Shown: positions 22,734 to 34,579, counted from the first letter of the stretch. The stretch is 64,000 nucleotides of DNA from Atherinomorus stipes (GCA_023101725.1 JALJCO010001138.1:360409-424408); one strand, 5' to 3'. Translations and numbers: made by a program. The notes: generated from the sequence alone by a model not told the origin.

Positions 22734-23555
22734 TGGGATTTGACATGTTATTTAGCTGAAAATCTTGATTTGGGAGAGTTTTAACAGTTGATTCCGGTGG
22801 TAAACAATTTTTCCGTTGTTATGGATACTCATTATAACAAGTAGTGAAAAAAGCCAAATATATGAGGAAAAATCTCCTGAATTGCACAGCCTTCAAACCA
22901 GCATAAAATATCCTCCCAGAAAAACCTTATCTGACAAGTAATGTCAATAAAAAAGACAGCTATCTTTGAAAAAAACACAAAAGCTAAGGGAGAGTTATTA
23001 CAAACTGCAGCCACCTAGCAGCGCATTCCAGAATTTTTTTTAATGCAAGCGTAGAAGAAGAAATTCGCTGTTTACATTGTGCTAAGAGCACCAGAGCTGC
23101 AGACAAACTGAGAAAAACACAGGAGGGGTTGGATATTGATTTAAAACAAAAAAAGAAAGAAAAAGAGAACGTGTGATCTCGACTGCCGCCGCCTCTGTAG
23201 TGTAGTGAACGCACATCGGCGCGCTTTCAGGAAATGCGATGTAGTACTGTTTAGGCTCTAAAAATATACTAAATGACGTTGTTTCGAGTAAATTAAGGAC
23301 GCTACCCACTCAGGACACTTGGATTACATCGAACGAGCAGCATGGAGGAATATTGACACGTTTTTGTGGACTTTGATGGACGTTTTTGGCTTGGGCGCCA
23401 GGGACTTCCATTATTTGAATGTCAGCAGATAACAAGAAGCCTCACAGAATTCCAGCTGCATTTGAGATATCAAAAAAGTGCTTCAAAGTGTTGTTCAGCA
23501 TCGGGGTGAGTAGAAAATAAAGGCCCATCATTCTTTGGGTGTACTGTTCCTTTAA

Positions 23556-24816
23556 ATCTTGGCTTCTTTTAACCACTCCTGAGGGCTTTTGTTAACATCT
23601 GATGCTTTTCTAGATCATAGGAAGGAGAAATATTAAAAAAATAAAACAAAAAAAACATTAAGTTTAAAAAAATTCTAACCCCCACTGCTGCACATTTCAT
23701 TATGACACCCTGTATCGTTTGATTTGATTTTTTACTTTAAAAAGCCATTTTTCAGACATATGATTTTATGAAGTTGGTTTTGGATTAAACAGCTTTAAGT
23801 GAAATTGAAAAAAATGTGTGCCCCACACATTTTGCTGCTTCTTACCTGCAATAAAAGTTCTTGGTAATTTTTCCTCCTCATTTCTGTGATAGATGAGGTG
23901 CTCATTTTCTAAAAGCAGCTAAAGAAATTGTAGGTTGGAATGTGGCGCTAGGTCTGTTCAGTAGTTGGTTAAGTATATGAGCATGAGGTCATGACAGAAC
24001 GGAGCTCGTTTTCTGTTTGGCATGAGATCAGGCAGGAAAGTGCAGTTGCTGCTCTGCACTGCAGCTCTGTGGGCAAAAGCACAGCACTTTGTTGTGCAGT
24101 AGGACATTTTTCTCAATAGAAACTCATTTGTTTGAACTAAACCAGCCAGCTTGTGGTCAATGTTATCTTTTACGATGCAGCTGCAGCTCATATAACTCAT
24201 AGAAATAATGGGATTTTCTTAACGGAGCCTGAAATTTGAATGAGTGGCTGAACTGGAAGATACTGCAATGATGTCACCTTAGTGATGTGTATAAATGCAT
24301 TATGCAAGATTTTTATGGGAACGCTGAAGATGGAGGGAAAAAGAAAAATCATACCTGTTTTCTTTCTTTTTTTCGTTTTCTTTTTTTTAAATGAATCCTT
24401 GTCCAAAAGCAGCAGTGTCCTTCCTTTACCAGAACATTTGTCAGACTGAACGACCGTTTGTGGTTTGGAAACTTGGTTTAGCTGAAAGGAAACTCCCTGG
24501 GGCTTGTTTTTATTTCAGTAAAAAAAAAAGAGGAAAAACAACAACTTATCAGTTTGTCCTTTCTGAATTCAAATTAAATGATTAGGTCTTCTATTGTTCC
24601 ACTTGAATAAAACTGAAATCACATATAGATGTTCTTTCTCTTTTTACGTAAAATACTTACAAGCTCGTCAGAGATCCATGGTTTTTTGTGAACTGTCCAA
24701 TTGACCCTGAAAAGTGTTGAGAATATGTTTTTTTTTTTTTGCTTGACTAACATTATTTTGGACCTAATTTTCAGACTGGTTGCATGCAGCAGGGAAGCTT
24801 TTAAAACCAGGTCACC
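23556..24816. other. Intergenic sequence, nothing firm
   Basis: AT-rich. A minus-strand open frame at 24825-24619 contains KKPWISDELVSILRKKRK, which resembles the linker after a LINE endonuclease, but it is too short and isolated to call. No other feature seen. Confidence 0.35.
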
Positions 24817-24857
24817 TGCCCTCAAGGACCAGGATTGAGGACCCCTGTTCTACAGAA
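24817..24857. mobile_element. Single end of a hAT-type MITE
   Basis: CCTCAAGGACCAGGATTGAG followed by GACCCCTGTTCT is the right end of the same broad MITE family as 12243-12457. The matching left end was not found. Confidence 0.55.
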
Positions 24858-25056
24858 ACCACTGAGCTTCTCCCTTGCTTACAAGCATTTTTATTTGTTT
24901 GATATTCTTAATGTCCTTCACTCTTCAGGTGTCAAACAAGTGTACATCAAAATTATCATTTCTTTTCTTCAAGTGGTGACTTTTTTGGTTTTCTGATTTC
25001 CACTTTCCACTCTCTCTTCCACAGCTGAGAGAATAGTATTGCTCTTTGCCCTAAGT

Positions 25057-26426
25057 CAGGGGTCGGCAACCCAAAATGTTCAAAGAGCCATATTGGACCA
25101 AAAACCGAAAAACAAATCTGTCTGGAGCCGCAAAAATGTAAAAGTCTTAAATAAGCCGGTCGGCAACCTGTTTCAGCCAAACAGCCTTTTAGACCCGTTT
25201 CCTACAATAAAGAAAACACTGAAGCATCAACTGACTTTTAACATTGATAATTAAATAAAACTTTAACGTTAAATGTGTTGCATTTAACATGAAAACGAGA
25301 AAACGAAATTACATTTCTGCATCCAGCAAAAAAATATTTTAAACTAAAAAAAAGAAAAGACGTCGGGTTGAAGGTCACTTTTTTTTTTTTTTTTTTAAAT
25401 CTATTTTGGTTGTATTTATGTAGGATGGAAAAAGACGCAGCTTTAATAATCTACCAGCAGCAAACCAAACAGCTGTCCTGTCTGTGCCGTCATCCTTTTA
25501 CTGGCGCGTGCAGTAAGCTACCCGAAAAATGAAATTACTGTTTCACAAAATATGAACATAGCTACGCAAAATAATCTGGTCAGCAGTGAAAACAAATGAA
25601 TCTGCCCACGCAGCGCTGAACATGCTCAGTGCATCAGACATTTTCTTCTCTATCGTCGGCCTACCTGCTGGAGAAGTGATCAAAGCGCAGCATGGGTCGG
25701 AGTGGACAAATAAGCTTTTGCTCGTTTATTATTCACTTTAAATGCCAGAACTGCAGCAACAGCACAACAGAGACGCTCCGCTGTGAGGCGTTCGTGGGAT
25801 AGTGCGCCAGGAGGAAAGTTCAGCGCTCCGCGGCACGTCCACACTCAGTGATATTCTTTGTTTGTAATTAATTCCGTTTTTAATGTTTAATTCCGTGATT
25901 GCTGATTCAATAGGGCTGTATCATGCTATGCTGCACAATAGCGGCACGTGAGCATGAAGTGCAGTTATTAACACTGATTGGCTGCGTAAAGGTTTGTGAG
26001 ACGCATCATATCATGCTGGACAGATACTCGCTGTTTTACTGCAGTTACCTGCTTGTTGCACCTGACACTCAATGGGCTGCTTTGCAAAATGGTAAAATAT
26101 AAATTATGTCTTTATTTTAATGGTTGAGTTGGATTTTATTTCACGTGCTGCATTTGCAGTGCTCGGAGAACTCGGGAAAAGTGCGCAACTGTACATGAAT
26201 CCCTCAGAGGGATCATCATAATCCTCAAATTTAGAATAAGAAACTTTATTGTCTCTCAAGGGGACATTTGTCTTGGTCTTTTAGAATCACATTATTAAAG
26301 TGAACCAACCAAAATACAATACACTTTAGTAGAATAGTCATTAATTCATTTTCCAATGCCAGGGAGCCGCAACAGAGGGACTAAAGAGCCGCATGCGGCT
26401 CCGGAGCCGCGGGTTGCCGACCCCTG
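25057..26426. mobile_element. hAT transposon derivative, 1.37 kb, perfect 8-bp target duplication
   Basis: The left end CAGGGGTCGGCAACCC mirrors the right end GGGTTGCCGACCCCTG (16 bp exact). Flanks are identical CCCTAAGT at 25049-25056 and 26427-26434. Subterminal GAGCCGCA / GGAGCCGC blocks recur near both ends. No transposase frame was seen, so it is non-autonomous. A fragment like a LINE 3' tail (AAACTTTATTGTCTCTCAAG) sits inside at about 26239-26275. Confidence 0.92.
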
Positions 26427-26434
26427 CCCTAAGT

Positions 26435-27714
26435 GAATACACACATTGAGTCTCAGAAGGAAGTTAGCCATGCCTGTTTAGGATTTACATACTTTTGTAA
26501 ATTTACCAAATTCTATGTGAGATGATAATGAGTGATCTTTATGGGTTCTTTACAGACAAGCAGTTTCCTTCTAGTTTCGTTCTGCGTGCTCATGCTAATG
26601 GGTGGTACATTTGTATTGAATTTCAGCAAAAGTTTGTATTCAAGCACACAGCACGTGTATGTCAGACTGTTGCTTCAAATAACCTTCAAGAATAATATAA
26701 AACTGACCAACTAAATAAATAAACAGTGAGTAAGAAGATAGAGTTTTGTTTCTCTGATTAAAATACACCGCAGCACTGAATGTTGCAAATTAGCTGCGTC
26801 TGTTATTTATTTCTAATATGGTTGTCACTGAGCCACTGTGACTGATTGCTAGCAGGTTGGTCGTGGGCTTTTCTCTCATCTTGTGATGCACAACAGACAC
26901 AACCGACCTGAGAACAGCCATTGCAGAGCTTGCAACTTTCTGAGACAATCCATGTGGCTGCTGTTGGATTAACTTGAATTACAGATTTATCAAGCTTCAG
27001 GGATGCTTAATTACAAAGTCTGCATATTGTTTTATGGAGAAGTGGTAGTCACCATTTCTCTGTTTTTTGTTCAGTCCCCCTGAGTTGGCTTTGGTTGGGG
27101 TGGGGGGAGTGCAGACCTATATTCTCCATCCAAGCCTGAAGGATGACCTCATGGGGCCAGCAGCTGCCATCCCCATCCTTGCAGGAGTTAATAGGAACAG
27201 TATGTAGCCTCTGGAGCGCTCTCTCTTTCTTTCTCTCTATCATTTGAGTTTTACAGATTCAGCTCTTGACGTTCATTTACATAGTTGCATTTCTGTTCAT
27301 TCTCACTTTTCTCAGAATCTGCTTTCATACTCATTTCCCCACTGTGGCCCATTTCACAGAAGAAAGTCTTCACAGAAAGAGATGCATCTTTGTTCATATA
27401 GTACCAGTGACTCAGATGACTGCTTGGGTAACAGGCCTGCAGTAAACTTGTGTGTCTATTTGGCTCACTGATTTTGCTTCTGGCCCACAAAGACAATGTT
27501 TCAGTTCTCTTGTAATCTTGTTCAGCGGCAGCGATCCACTGATTTCTTTTAAAATGCTACAAGCAGCTTGACCTGCACAAAGTGCCAGAAACACATGTAG
27601 GCAAAAACTGGTCCACACAGTGAAGAACTGGGAAGAAGAAGAAGGGGAAGAAAAGAGTTGATTGGGAGAAACCTTGGATCAAAATGCCTGTGTTTCACGT
27701 ATTAAAAGGGAAAG
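26435..27714. other. Intergenic sequence, nothing recognised
   Basis: No coding, RNA or transposon signature that I can support. Contains a CT-rich run at about 27218-27240. Confidence 0.4.
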
Positions 27715-27717
27715 TGT

Positions 27718-27880
27718 TTGCTAGTGTGGGAAGGTACGCAACGGCGGGCCCAAGCAGGATTTGATCTCCAGACTCCGAGGTAAGAGTTATGCACACTAAA
27801 CAGTCAACCAAAAGAACATCCCTGTGGCCAAGAAGCCAGGGCATAGTGACAGGACCCCACACTGTCACACTAGCTTTTTA
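27718..27880 (-). repeat. tRNA-Glu-like SINE, copy 1 (minus strand)
   Basis: Read on the minus strand it shows GGTCCTGTCACTATGCC, CTTGGCCA, then a tRNA-like part with TTTTGGTTGACTGTTTAG (A-box region), AACTCTTACC and GGAGATCAAATCC (B-box region). It aligns in the same order with copy 2 at 30085-30240. It is the more decayed of the two. Confidence 0.65.
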
Positions 27881-29465
27881 ATGACTTTTTGAAGTGAAGA
27901 ACTTGTGCCCTTATCCTGATTTGTTTACATTTTAAAACTGAAAAAAAAAAAAACTTTTAAAATTAGAAATGTTTCAATGAAAAAATCATTCAGTTTGAGC
28001 AATCATACACATTTCCCATTATTTATTAGCCAATTCTTACAGAAAACAGGATTTAATTAGATTCTGTCATCTCATTGACTGTGACGGAAATATAATCAGA
28101 TTGAATCCTGATCAAGGCATTATGGGATATTGTCTTTCAACCAAAGAATTCCCCTAAGTTTTAACCACTACCGGGAACTTGATCAAATCAAATTTTCACA
28201 TTAGATAACCAGATAAAACCTTTCCTCAGTCTGTTTGATCTGATGCTTCAGACTGTTTGCATACTAACACATAGCAGCTTAAAATGTGGTTGAAACTGTC
28301 CCTAGTTAACCTGAGGAGACTTGTATCTAAGTTATATACTGTGTGATCCTTTATTGTCTCCTCTCTGTAGCTCCTCTCGGCTCATTTACTATCAGAGCAA
28401 CTGCTGCCCATTTTCTTGGCTTTTTTTTTCATAAGTTTCAATAGAAGTTGCTCTGGAATGTCTGTAGAGTAATGTGCAAGCCATATGACAGCTATTTATC
28501 AAATAGCAATGCACTCACTCACAATCTGGGTTTTAAATCAGACCACGGGGCGATCACTTTCAGCTACTGCTCATCCCAGTTTTCTGTTTCTGTTTTGAAA
28601 TCAAACAAGAGCATTGGCACACAGTTGAAGTAAACTTTCAACTTCATTCTTGCCAGCATGGTCGGCCCACTACTTTGGTCAAGAACAACATATTTCAACA
28701 ACTAATGATGAGATTTGTGGTGTATTTGATAGGCTTCTGGTTTTAGATGAGAAACCTCTGACTTTGATAATCACAAATCTCAACAACTTCTGGACACATT
28801 TCCAGACCATTTTGAAAAGTTTTACATACACTACTCTTAGGAATATTCAAACCTCACTGATATCATGTCATGAATGGTGGACTGTTAACTGGAATTATGA
28901 TGTGGTCATTTCTTTATCTCAAACAATCTATTGAAACAAAAGCTACCAACAGGTACACCACAACATGAAAAGGTCAATGTTTCTACTATAGCTTGTTAAT
29001 GTCATGTTCGATATCGTTTTAGTCTAATGAAGTTTTTATGTGAACAATATGACGAAGAATGCTGTTTAGAAACAAGGTGTCGATGAACCAGACATTTAGA
29101 GGTCAAGTTATGGTTTACACACTTGTTTAATATGATCATTTTTTTCTTTTTGTGGTTAATTATCTTTTTGGAGAACAGCATGATGTGAAATAAATATTTT
29201 AACATTGAATAATACTTGCATTCAAACGTTTAGAGAGGTCTAATGAAGTCCACCTGGAAAGGTTGCAGTGGATTCTAAATTAATCCTGACAGCATGCAAA
29301 AAGCCAAATATCCCTTTCTTTTTGTGAACCTTTCTGTTGAGCAATTGTAAGTAAAACTAGTAATTTTTTAGTCTCTCTTCTTCTTTATTGTGTGATCACT
29401 ACTTTGGTTTATGACTGCTAAACAATCCCAACAGCTCACATAAGCTTTTCTCACTAGCAGCTCGT
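27881..29465. other. Intergenic sequence, nothing recognised
   Basis: AT-rich. Frames at 28448-28633 and 28650-28934 match no family I know and lack neighbours with splice signals. No RNA gene or element ends seen. Confidence 0.4.
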
Positions 29466-30084
29466 TAAAGCCAGAGTTGGTAATCTTGTCAGAAACATTT
29501 TTTGTTATACTGGGTGAAATGGTCCTTTCATCCTGACAATAGTCAATACATCATGTATTCATAAAAAGGAAGGAAAAAAGTCAGACCTCTGTGAGAGCTG
29601 CAGTTCTGTAAAAACTCTGACCAACCCCTGCCATTTACACTGAAAGGCAGGAATTGGTAATTCGCAACTTATAGAAAGAACGAATTGATGCCTTTATGTC
29701 TCTGTCCCTCCCCTCTCTCCGTGCCCCATGTGACCCCCCCTGTGCGCCACTCACTGTAAACAAATATAGCTAACGGACTGCTAACTACTGCTCCGCCAAA
29801 AAAACCCAAAACCAAATAACAGATAAGGATTAAGTCTCGGAGGGGTTGATGTTTGCAATGTGGACTTTTTACACCGCAGAAGGAGTTGGAGGTGAGTGGA
29901 TTAAAGCTTCTCCAAACGTGGTTTGTCAGCTGTTTACTATCCAGGTAACAAGCTATCCACTCAGCTGTTAACCTGTTGTAAAACATCAGCACACATGTCC
30001 CTGCGCTCTGAAGGCGTGGTTTCGGGTGATGTGTTTTTTTAAACTGTTGTTTGATCAAACCATTTTTCCAATGTTGCCAACCCT
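29466..30084. mobile_element. Possible inverted-repeat element (degraded)
   Basis: The left end AGAGTTGGTAATCTT and the right end, reverse-complemented, AGGGTTGGCAACATT agree at about 11 of 15 positions. An internal copy-like AGGAATTGGTAATTCGCAAC lies at 29648. No clear target duplication. Confidence 0.35.
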
Positions 30085-30240
30085 AGTGTGGCAGTTGACG
30101 GTCCTGTCACCATGCCTCTGAGTCTTGATCTTCCCTGGCTACTTGGCCAAGGGGGTGTCCCTTTGGCTGACTGGTTAGGGTTCATGACTCTCACCCAGGA
30201 GTCTGGGGGTCGAATCCTGCCCGGGCCCCCCTTCGCCCTG
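30085..30240 (+). repeat. tRNA-Glu-like SINE, copy 2 (plus strand)
   Basis: The segment from TCCCTTTGGCTGACTGGTTA through CTCTCACC to GGGGGTCGAATCCTGCCCGG follows the plan of a tRNA-Glu with a CTC anticodon: A-box region TGGCTGACTGG, B-box GGTCGAATCC. It is preceded by about 70 bp (GGTCCTGTCACCATGCC … CTTGGCCAAGG) that copy 1 also has. Not a functional tRNA gene: the acceptor stem and anticodon stem are imperfect. Confidence 0.7.
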
Positions 30241-31024
30241 CCACTTTAAATACTGATGTTTCGTAAGCAGCCTGCTGTGTTGATTTGGAAACTTCCCTTC
30301 TGGATGTCCAGGGTCTCCAGAGCTGGCGACGTGACAGTTGTGGAACATGTCATCCTGGCAAAGGGGAAATTTCTCCAAAGCTTTCTGCAATAAAATTTTT
30401 TTACTGGGTATTTAAACTCCAAACCATGAAAGAAGGAAACATGATTTTTATATTGAAATCTGTTTTCTCTTATGGGCCAGGTCTGCCTTACCTTTTGTTT
30501 CATTTCTCCTCCTCCCTGCTGTGTGTATGTGTCAGTCTTCCTCCATCCCTCTTTGTGTGCAGGTGGCGGTGCCTCTCACCAAGCAGCTGTTCTTCATCTT
30601 CTCATCAACCTGCCAGTATATCTTCCCCTGTCAAACCACTACTTATCACCAGATTGTTGAACTCCTCAGTGGGGGAAACGTGTAGGCCTTTCTGCGTTGT
30701 TGCTTTTTATAGTCTGTATCAGTATCAATTTTCACCAGCTTTAATATTTTTAATTCATCTTAAAGAAGGTGACTGATAATGTTCTATTTTGTTTTAATAA
30801 GAGGGCGGAAAATTCTGATTTCTAGTTGCAGATGAACTCAGACTTAAGCAAACAAGTTGAGAATATTTTGAGACTGGAAGGGCATGTCATGGGTCTGGAC
30901 CTCAGGTGTTCAGTTAACTATTTCATGTCTGTGTTGTGTATGAATCTATGTTAACACAAACATCCTGAATACACAGAGCAAAACGACTCCAAAGCAAGTT
31001 AACAGTTGTTTGTGTGATCAGCAG

Positions 31025-31488
31025 TAGCCTAGTACACCAGCCTGACTACCGCCATGTATGAGATACACAGCAAGTCAGTCTGGGTAAGTCAGTCCTCCAT
31101 TGGAGACTGATTTCCTACTTGAGATGAGAGGCGGGACTAACAGGAACAAACTTAACCGGAGAGAACCAATCAGAGGAACACAGAAGTGACGCAAATGTCG
31201 TTTTGTAAGAAGAAAGTCCTCAGAGCAGCAAGTTGTTACGGGTTTAAGGATATGTGCAGCTCATTAAGACATCAGAAAGGGCATTTTTATATAGTCACTC
31301 ACCTGCGGCTGCCATCCTGACTTATAGTTAGAGAACTGAGTTGACGAAAAAGACGTGTCGTAAGTCCCACTGATTGGTCCGATCAACTTTTTACTGTAGT
31401 GGAAATCACTTCCAAACGGAGGGAACCCAGGCTGACTTGCCATGTATCTCATACATGGCAAGGCTGGTCAGGCTGGTGTACCAGGCTA
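31025..31488. mobile_element. Inverted-repeat MITE, 464 bp, with 9-bp flanking repeat
   Basis: The left end TAGCCTAGTACACCAGCCTG and the right end, reverse-complemented, TAGCCTGGTACACCAGCCTG differ at one position, and both are followed by CCATGTATGAGATAC. Flanks GATCAGCAG (31016-31024) and GACCAGCAG (31489-31497) match at 8 of 9 bases. A hAT (8 bp) or Mutator-like (9 bp) origin is possible. Confidence 0.8.
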
Positions 31489-31600
31489 GACCAGCAGGTC
31501 CCTGAGGTCAAGTGATCAGGGTCTGCTGGTTGAGCAGCAAACACCACACTAAAGGTGACTGCTCGTGGCTTTGCAATGGACCCTTTTTATAATTTATACT

Positions 31601-32332
31601 AAGGGTGCATCCCAATACACCCACTAGCCCTACTTTTTAGCCCTACCCCTAAATTTTGAACCTTCCTGTGAAGGTAGTGGTGTCCCAATTCCTCTTTGCA
31701 TGTAGGGGTAGTGGATCTAACGAGGGGTAGGGGTATGAATCTAGCCCTTAAGAGCGAGGGACATCAGATGTTGACTTGCTGAGAAAGGGGCCAGAGAAAA
31801 GGGTTAGAGAGCTGTATGTCATTACATACTGAATCAAACAACAACAGCAACCTCTGGAGAGCGACAGTACTCGGGAAGAAAACTCACAAATGTACATATT
31901 ACATCGTTGTTCGTAACGCTAGCCAGACTAGCCGCACCAGCTAGGCTAAAATATTGATGAAAAGCTTGCGAAGGCTTTTCGGCAGTTTACAAGACAACAG
32001 TCGCCATGGCAACTTCTTCCCTGTGTGGTTGTTTTGTTTATTAATCATCCGAAGCATGATGAATGGTGAAAAAAGAAAAACAACTGTAACTGTTAACTCT
32101 GTGTTGTTGCTGGGTGTGTTGTTATGGTGAGACATATGTGCAAACGTCACTACGCAGTCGCTCATGTGCCTGAATGTAAATGCAGCAAGTGGTGTCCCAA
32201 TTCCTAGGTAAGATTAAGCCCTACCCCTTGAAGCATCAATTTGAGGGTGTAGTGGTAGTGGCTGAGGGCTATTGGTAGTGAGTAAGGGCTAGTGGTTGAA
32301 AGTAGGGGGAACATTGGGATTGGGCTACAATA
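31601..32332. mobile_element. Inverted-repeat element with CTAGCCCT-rich ends
   Basis: The left end has GCATCCCAATACACCCACTA and multiple TAGCCCTACC units. The right end carries GGGCTATTGGTAGTGAGTAA and AACATTGGGATTGGGC, the inverse pattern. The paired TGTCCCAATTCCT blocks (31681 and 32193) are in the same orientation. A non-autonomous DNA transposon is likely; exact ends are uncertain. Confidence 0.5.
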
Positions 32333-33365
32333 TACGTAACTCACACATGCTTGCAACTTCCCTCGATGGTCAGAAAGCTTTGAAAGTCCATTTAAATAGA
32401 ATAGTGACTAGTCTTTACAGAGTTAATAACAACAATGCCAGACAGTTGCTATGTGTTTTACTGTTCCAATCGACAAGGGGAAATAAATAAGGAAACACCA
32501 GCAATCAGCCTGGATTTGTGCAATCACAAAACTGGAAGCCTTCGGCATAAGACCTGCTCTGCAGTCTCCTATTGATAGTTTTCAGTAACGTGACCTACCA
32601 GGAGCCCTGGCGGGCAAAAGAGGATGGGGTGCAGGGTAGTCTGAGCAGACAGACTACAGAATAATTGTTTAAATCACCTGTCAGTCGCCGAGAAGGAAAG
32701 ATACAGAAATAAGCTGCAAGTGTTGGACAGTTGTGACCCATATAGAGAAGCGACTGCTGTATACGAGCTGTTAAACGTCGCTATGTCCCTGCTGAGCCTG
32801 CATTCACTGATATTTACATCTGTCTGGTTGAGAAGCCGTCACAGTACACCGCTACCAGAATAAAGGTATATAAGAGCACCTACAGTTCTCACTAAAAACT
32901 ACTGTTAAAACAGAAATAACAGAAACAGAATAATTCCCTCTCATTTTAACTTACAACATCAGGTTTAGAAAGGATGGAGTGCTATGGAGATGTAAATATA
33001 GGACAAGTATGCAGGAAAAACAAAGGATATCATTCTAAATATCAGTGTTACATCTTGTCTTTGTGCCATTCAGCTGAATATGAGTGTAAAAGGATTTCTA
33101 CATCCCTCCTTTAGGAGTTTATTTGCGTTACCGCATGCCTCCGTTTTAGCTAGCAGCTAACGTCAACTCATTAGAATGATGGCGGGCAGCTAGTCACCTC
33201 TATATGAAAACAACCCAACACATATACATAAGGTTTTATTTATGGTTAAACCTACGCTAACTATATATGGATGAATGTAGGTGTGGGCTTTACTGACCGG
33301 TGATGAAGTGTTCGCTGCTAGACGTGTGGGTTTTGGCTGGTGGAGGGGCTGCATGGTTTGCTGTA

Positions 33366-33603
33366 CCCAGGATGCAAATTTGCAAATTAGAGGAAGGTAG
33401 GGGAAGGTCCCGCCTCTTTACACCTCTGATTGGTTAGACGGCCTCTCCCCAATTGGCTAGTTCATTTGGCCCTGAAGTGTCATCTCACGTTGACCAACTT
33501 AAACACTTCCCCTGTCCTTTTCCCCTAAACCTAAGGCTCGAATGAGCCAATCAGAGAGGAAAAAGGGGCTACCTTCCTCTAATTCGCAAATTTGCACCCG
33601 GGA
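33366..33603. mobile_element. Small inverted-repeat MITE, about 238 bp
   Basis: Left GCAAATTTGCAAATTAGAGG (from 33372) mirrors right CCTCTAATTCGCAAATTTGC, with AGGAAGGTAG following on both sides. Arms are about 38 bp. No target duplication called. Confidence 0.65.
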
Positions 33604-33770
33604 TCGAGGTGCGTTTGATAGAGCTGATCTACAGATTTCTCCTCTCAGGGTGTGTTTATAGGACGAAATGCAGTAAAAAGCAGGTTGAAAAAAAACAACC
33701 CCAACCGCCCCCCTGTGGTTTGTGCACCCAATCGCAAAACAACTGTTTGGTATTTTCCAGCAATGTAACA

Positions 33771-34364
33771 ATGGCCGTGTCCCAAACCGCACACTTGAGC
33801 ACTTCAAACACTGTTTTTGAGTGTGTAGTGCACACATGGTATCATTTAAGCGACAATTTCAGTGCACTGAAAGTACCAGGATGTTGCCCTAATCACACCC
33901 AAAAATGCAGTGCAGAATGAAGCACACTTCTCGCACTAAATGGACGCCGTCTTGTGAACGTGGAGGAAGAGGCGGGACTTTCAAACTGCTTTCAGAGCTG
34001 AATAATGGGGATGTATGACGCAGTGGCGACCCCTTCTGCATCGGAGGTGGTATTGTACTTGATTTAAGTAACGTTTATGAATGATTTAGACATAATCACT
34101 AATGTATATTGTAGCATGCTACCAAGCTGTTCACTCCCTGATGACAGTTATGATCTGGTCGTGTGTTTGAGGCCGCAGTTATACCAGCTCAGTAGAGTTA
34201 GCTCAGGTTAGGTTGTAATGCTAGTCTGTCACTTCCTGTAAGTGCAGTGGTCTGTTTGGGTCATCATTTAGCGACAATAGTGTGCACTACAAACACAGTA
34301 CACAGTGCACACTATGCCCTGAATTCCAGTGCACTCAGGAAAGTGCCTGGATTGAGACACAGCC
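33771..34364. mobile_element. Inverted-repeat element with GTGTCCCAA / TTGAGACACA ends
   Basis: The left end ATGGCCGTGTCCCAAACC and the right end, reverse-complemented, AGGCTGTGTCTCAATCCAG are related. Subterminal AGTGCACT/AGTGTGCACTAC motifs occur near both ends, and TCATTTAGCGACAAT-like motifs recur at 33842 and 34261. Probably a hAT-type MITE. Confidence 0.5.
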
Positions 34365-34556
34365 TGTGTGTTTCTCTTGCCTGTTCTAAGCCTGCAGGTG
34401 GCGAACTAGAGTGTTTTTTGCCTGCCAGCGTTCCCTACAGACCGTGACGTCACAAAATAACTATCAATTGGCATCTGATGACTACGAAGACGTGGACTAT
34501 ATTCTTTCTGTGGAAATAAGAGGGAAGATGAGGGACAATGGCACGAATAGGAGGAT

Positions 34557-34579
34557 CTCTCTCTCTCTCTCTCTCTCTA
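34557..34579 (+). repeat. (TC)n microsatellite
   Basis: TCTCTC run of about 11 units followed by an A tract. Confidence 0.85.

Larger units (their letters stand above)
19859..22760 (-). mobile_element. Rex1-like (CR1-group) LINE, decayed, nested in the TTAA element
   Basis: Read on the minus strand: endonuclease remnants (about 22733-22062), a linker containing NKPWITSDLKKLLNIKKKAF (21800-21700), reverse transcriptase (21432-20221), a C-terminal part in another frame (20224-19964) and a 3' end with CTTCTGGGATGAATAAAGTA followed by short ATTTCATT-like units. Protein similarity is to the Rex1 family of fish. Stops and frame shifts separate every part. The 5' end near 22760 is approximate. Confidence 0.85.
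19468..23555. mobile_element. TTAA-flanked transposon with long inverted arms, split by a LINE
   Basis: The left end is TTAA+AGGAATAGTACACCCAC (19468 onward). The right end, reverse-complemented, is TTAA+AGGAACAGTACACCCAA (ending 23555). Left arm 19472-about 19858 and right arm about 23165-23551 are inverted copies of each other (shared blocks CGAGCAG, GGAGGAATATTGACACG, TTTTTGTGGA, AGGCTCTAAAAAT). A TTAA target and these ends fit Kolobok or piggyBac-like non-autonomous elements; superfamily is not settled. A Rex1-like LINE occupies most of the interior. Confidence 0.75.

Noticed and set aside
24619..24825. Minus-strand frame with KKPWISDELVSILRKKRK as a LINE fragment
   Set aside because: Only a short linker-like similarity, no endonuclease or RT nearby on the same strand.
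30150..30235. Functional tRNA-Glu gene
   Set aside because: A- and B-box-like sequences are present, but stems are imperfect and a related decayed copy at 27718-27880 shows it belongs to a repeat family.
33499..33920. Frames of about 100 residues on both strands
   Set aside because: They overlap two inverted-repeat elements and have no protein similarity I recognise.
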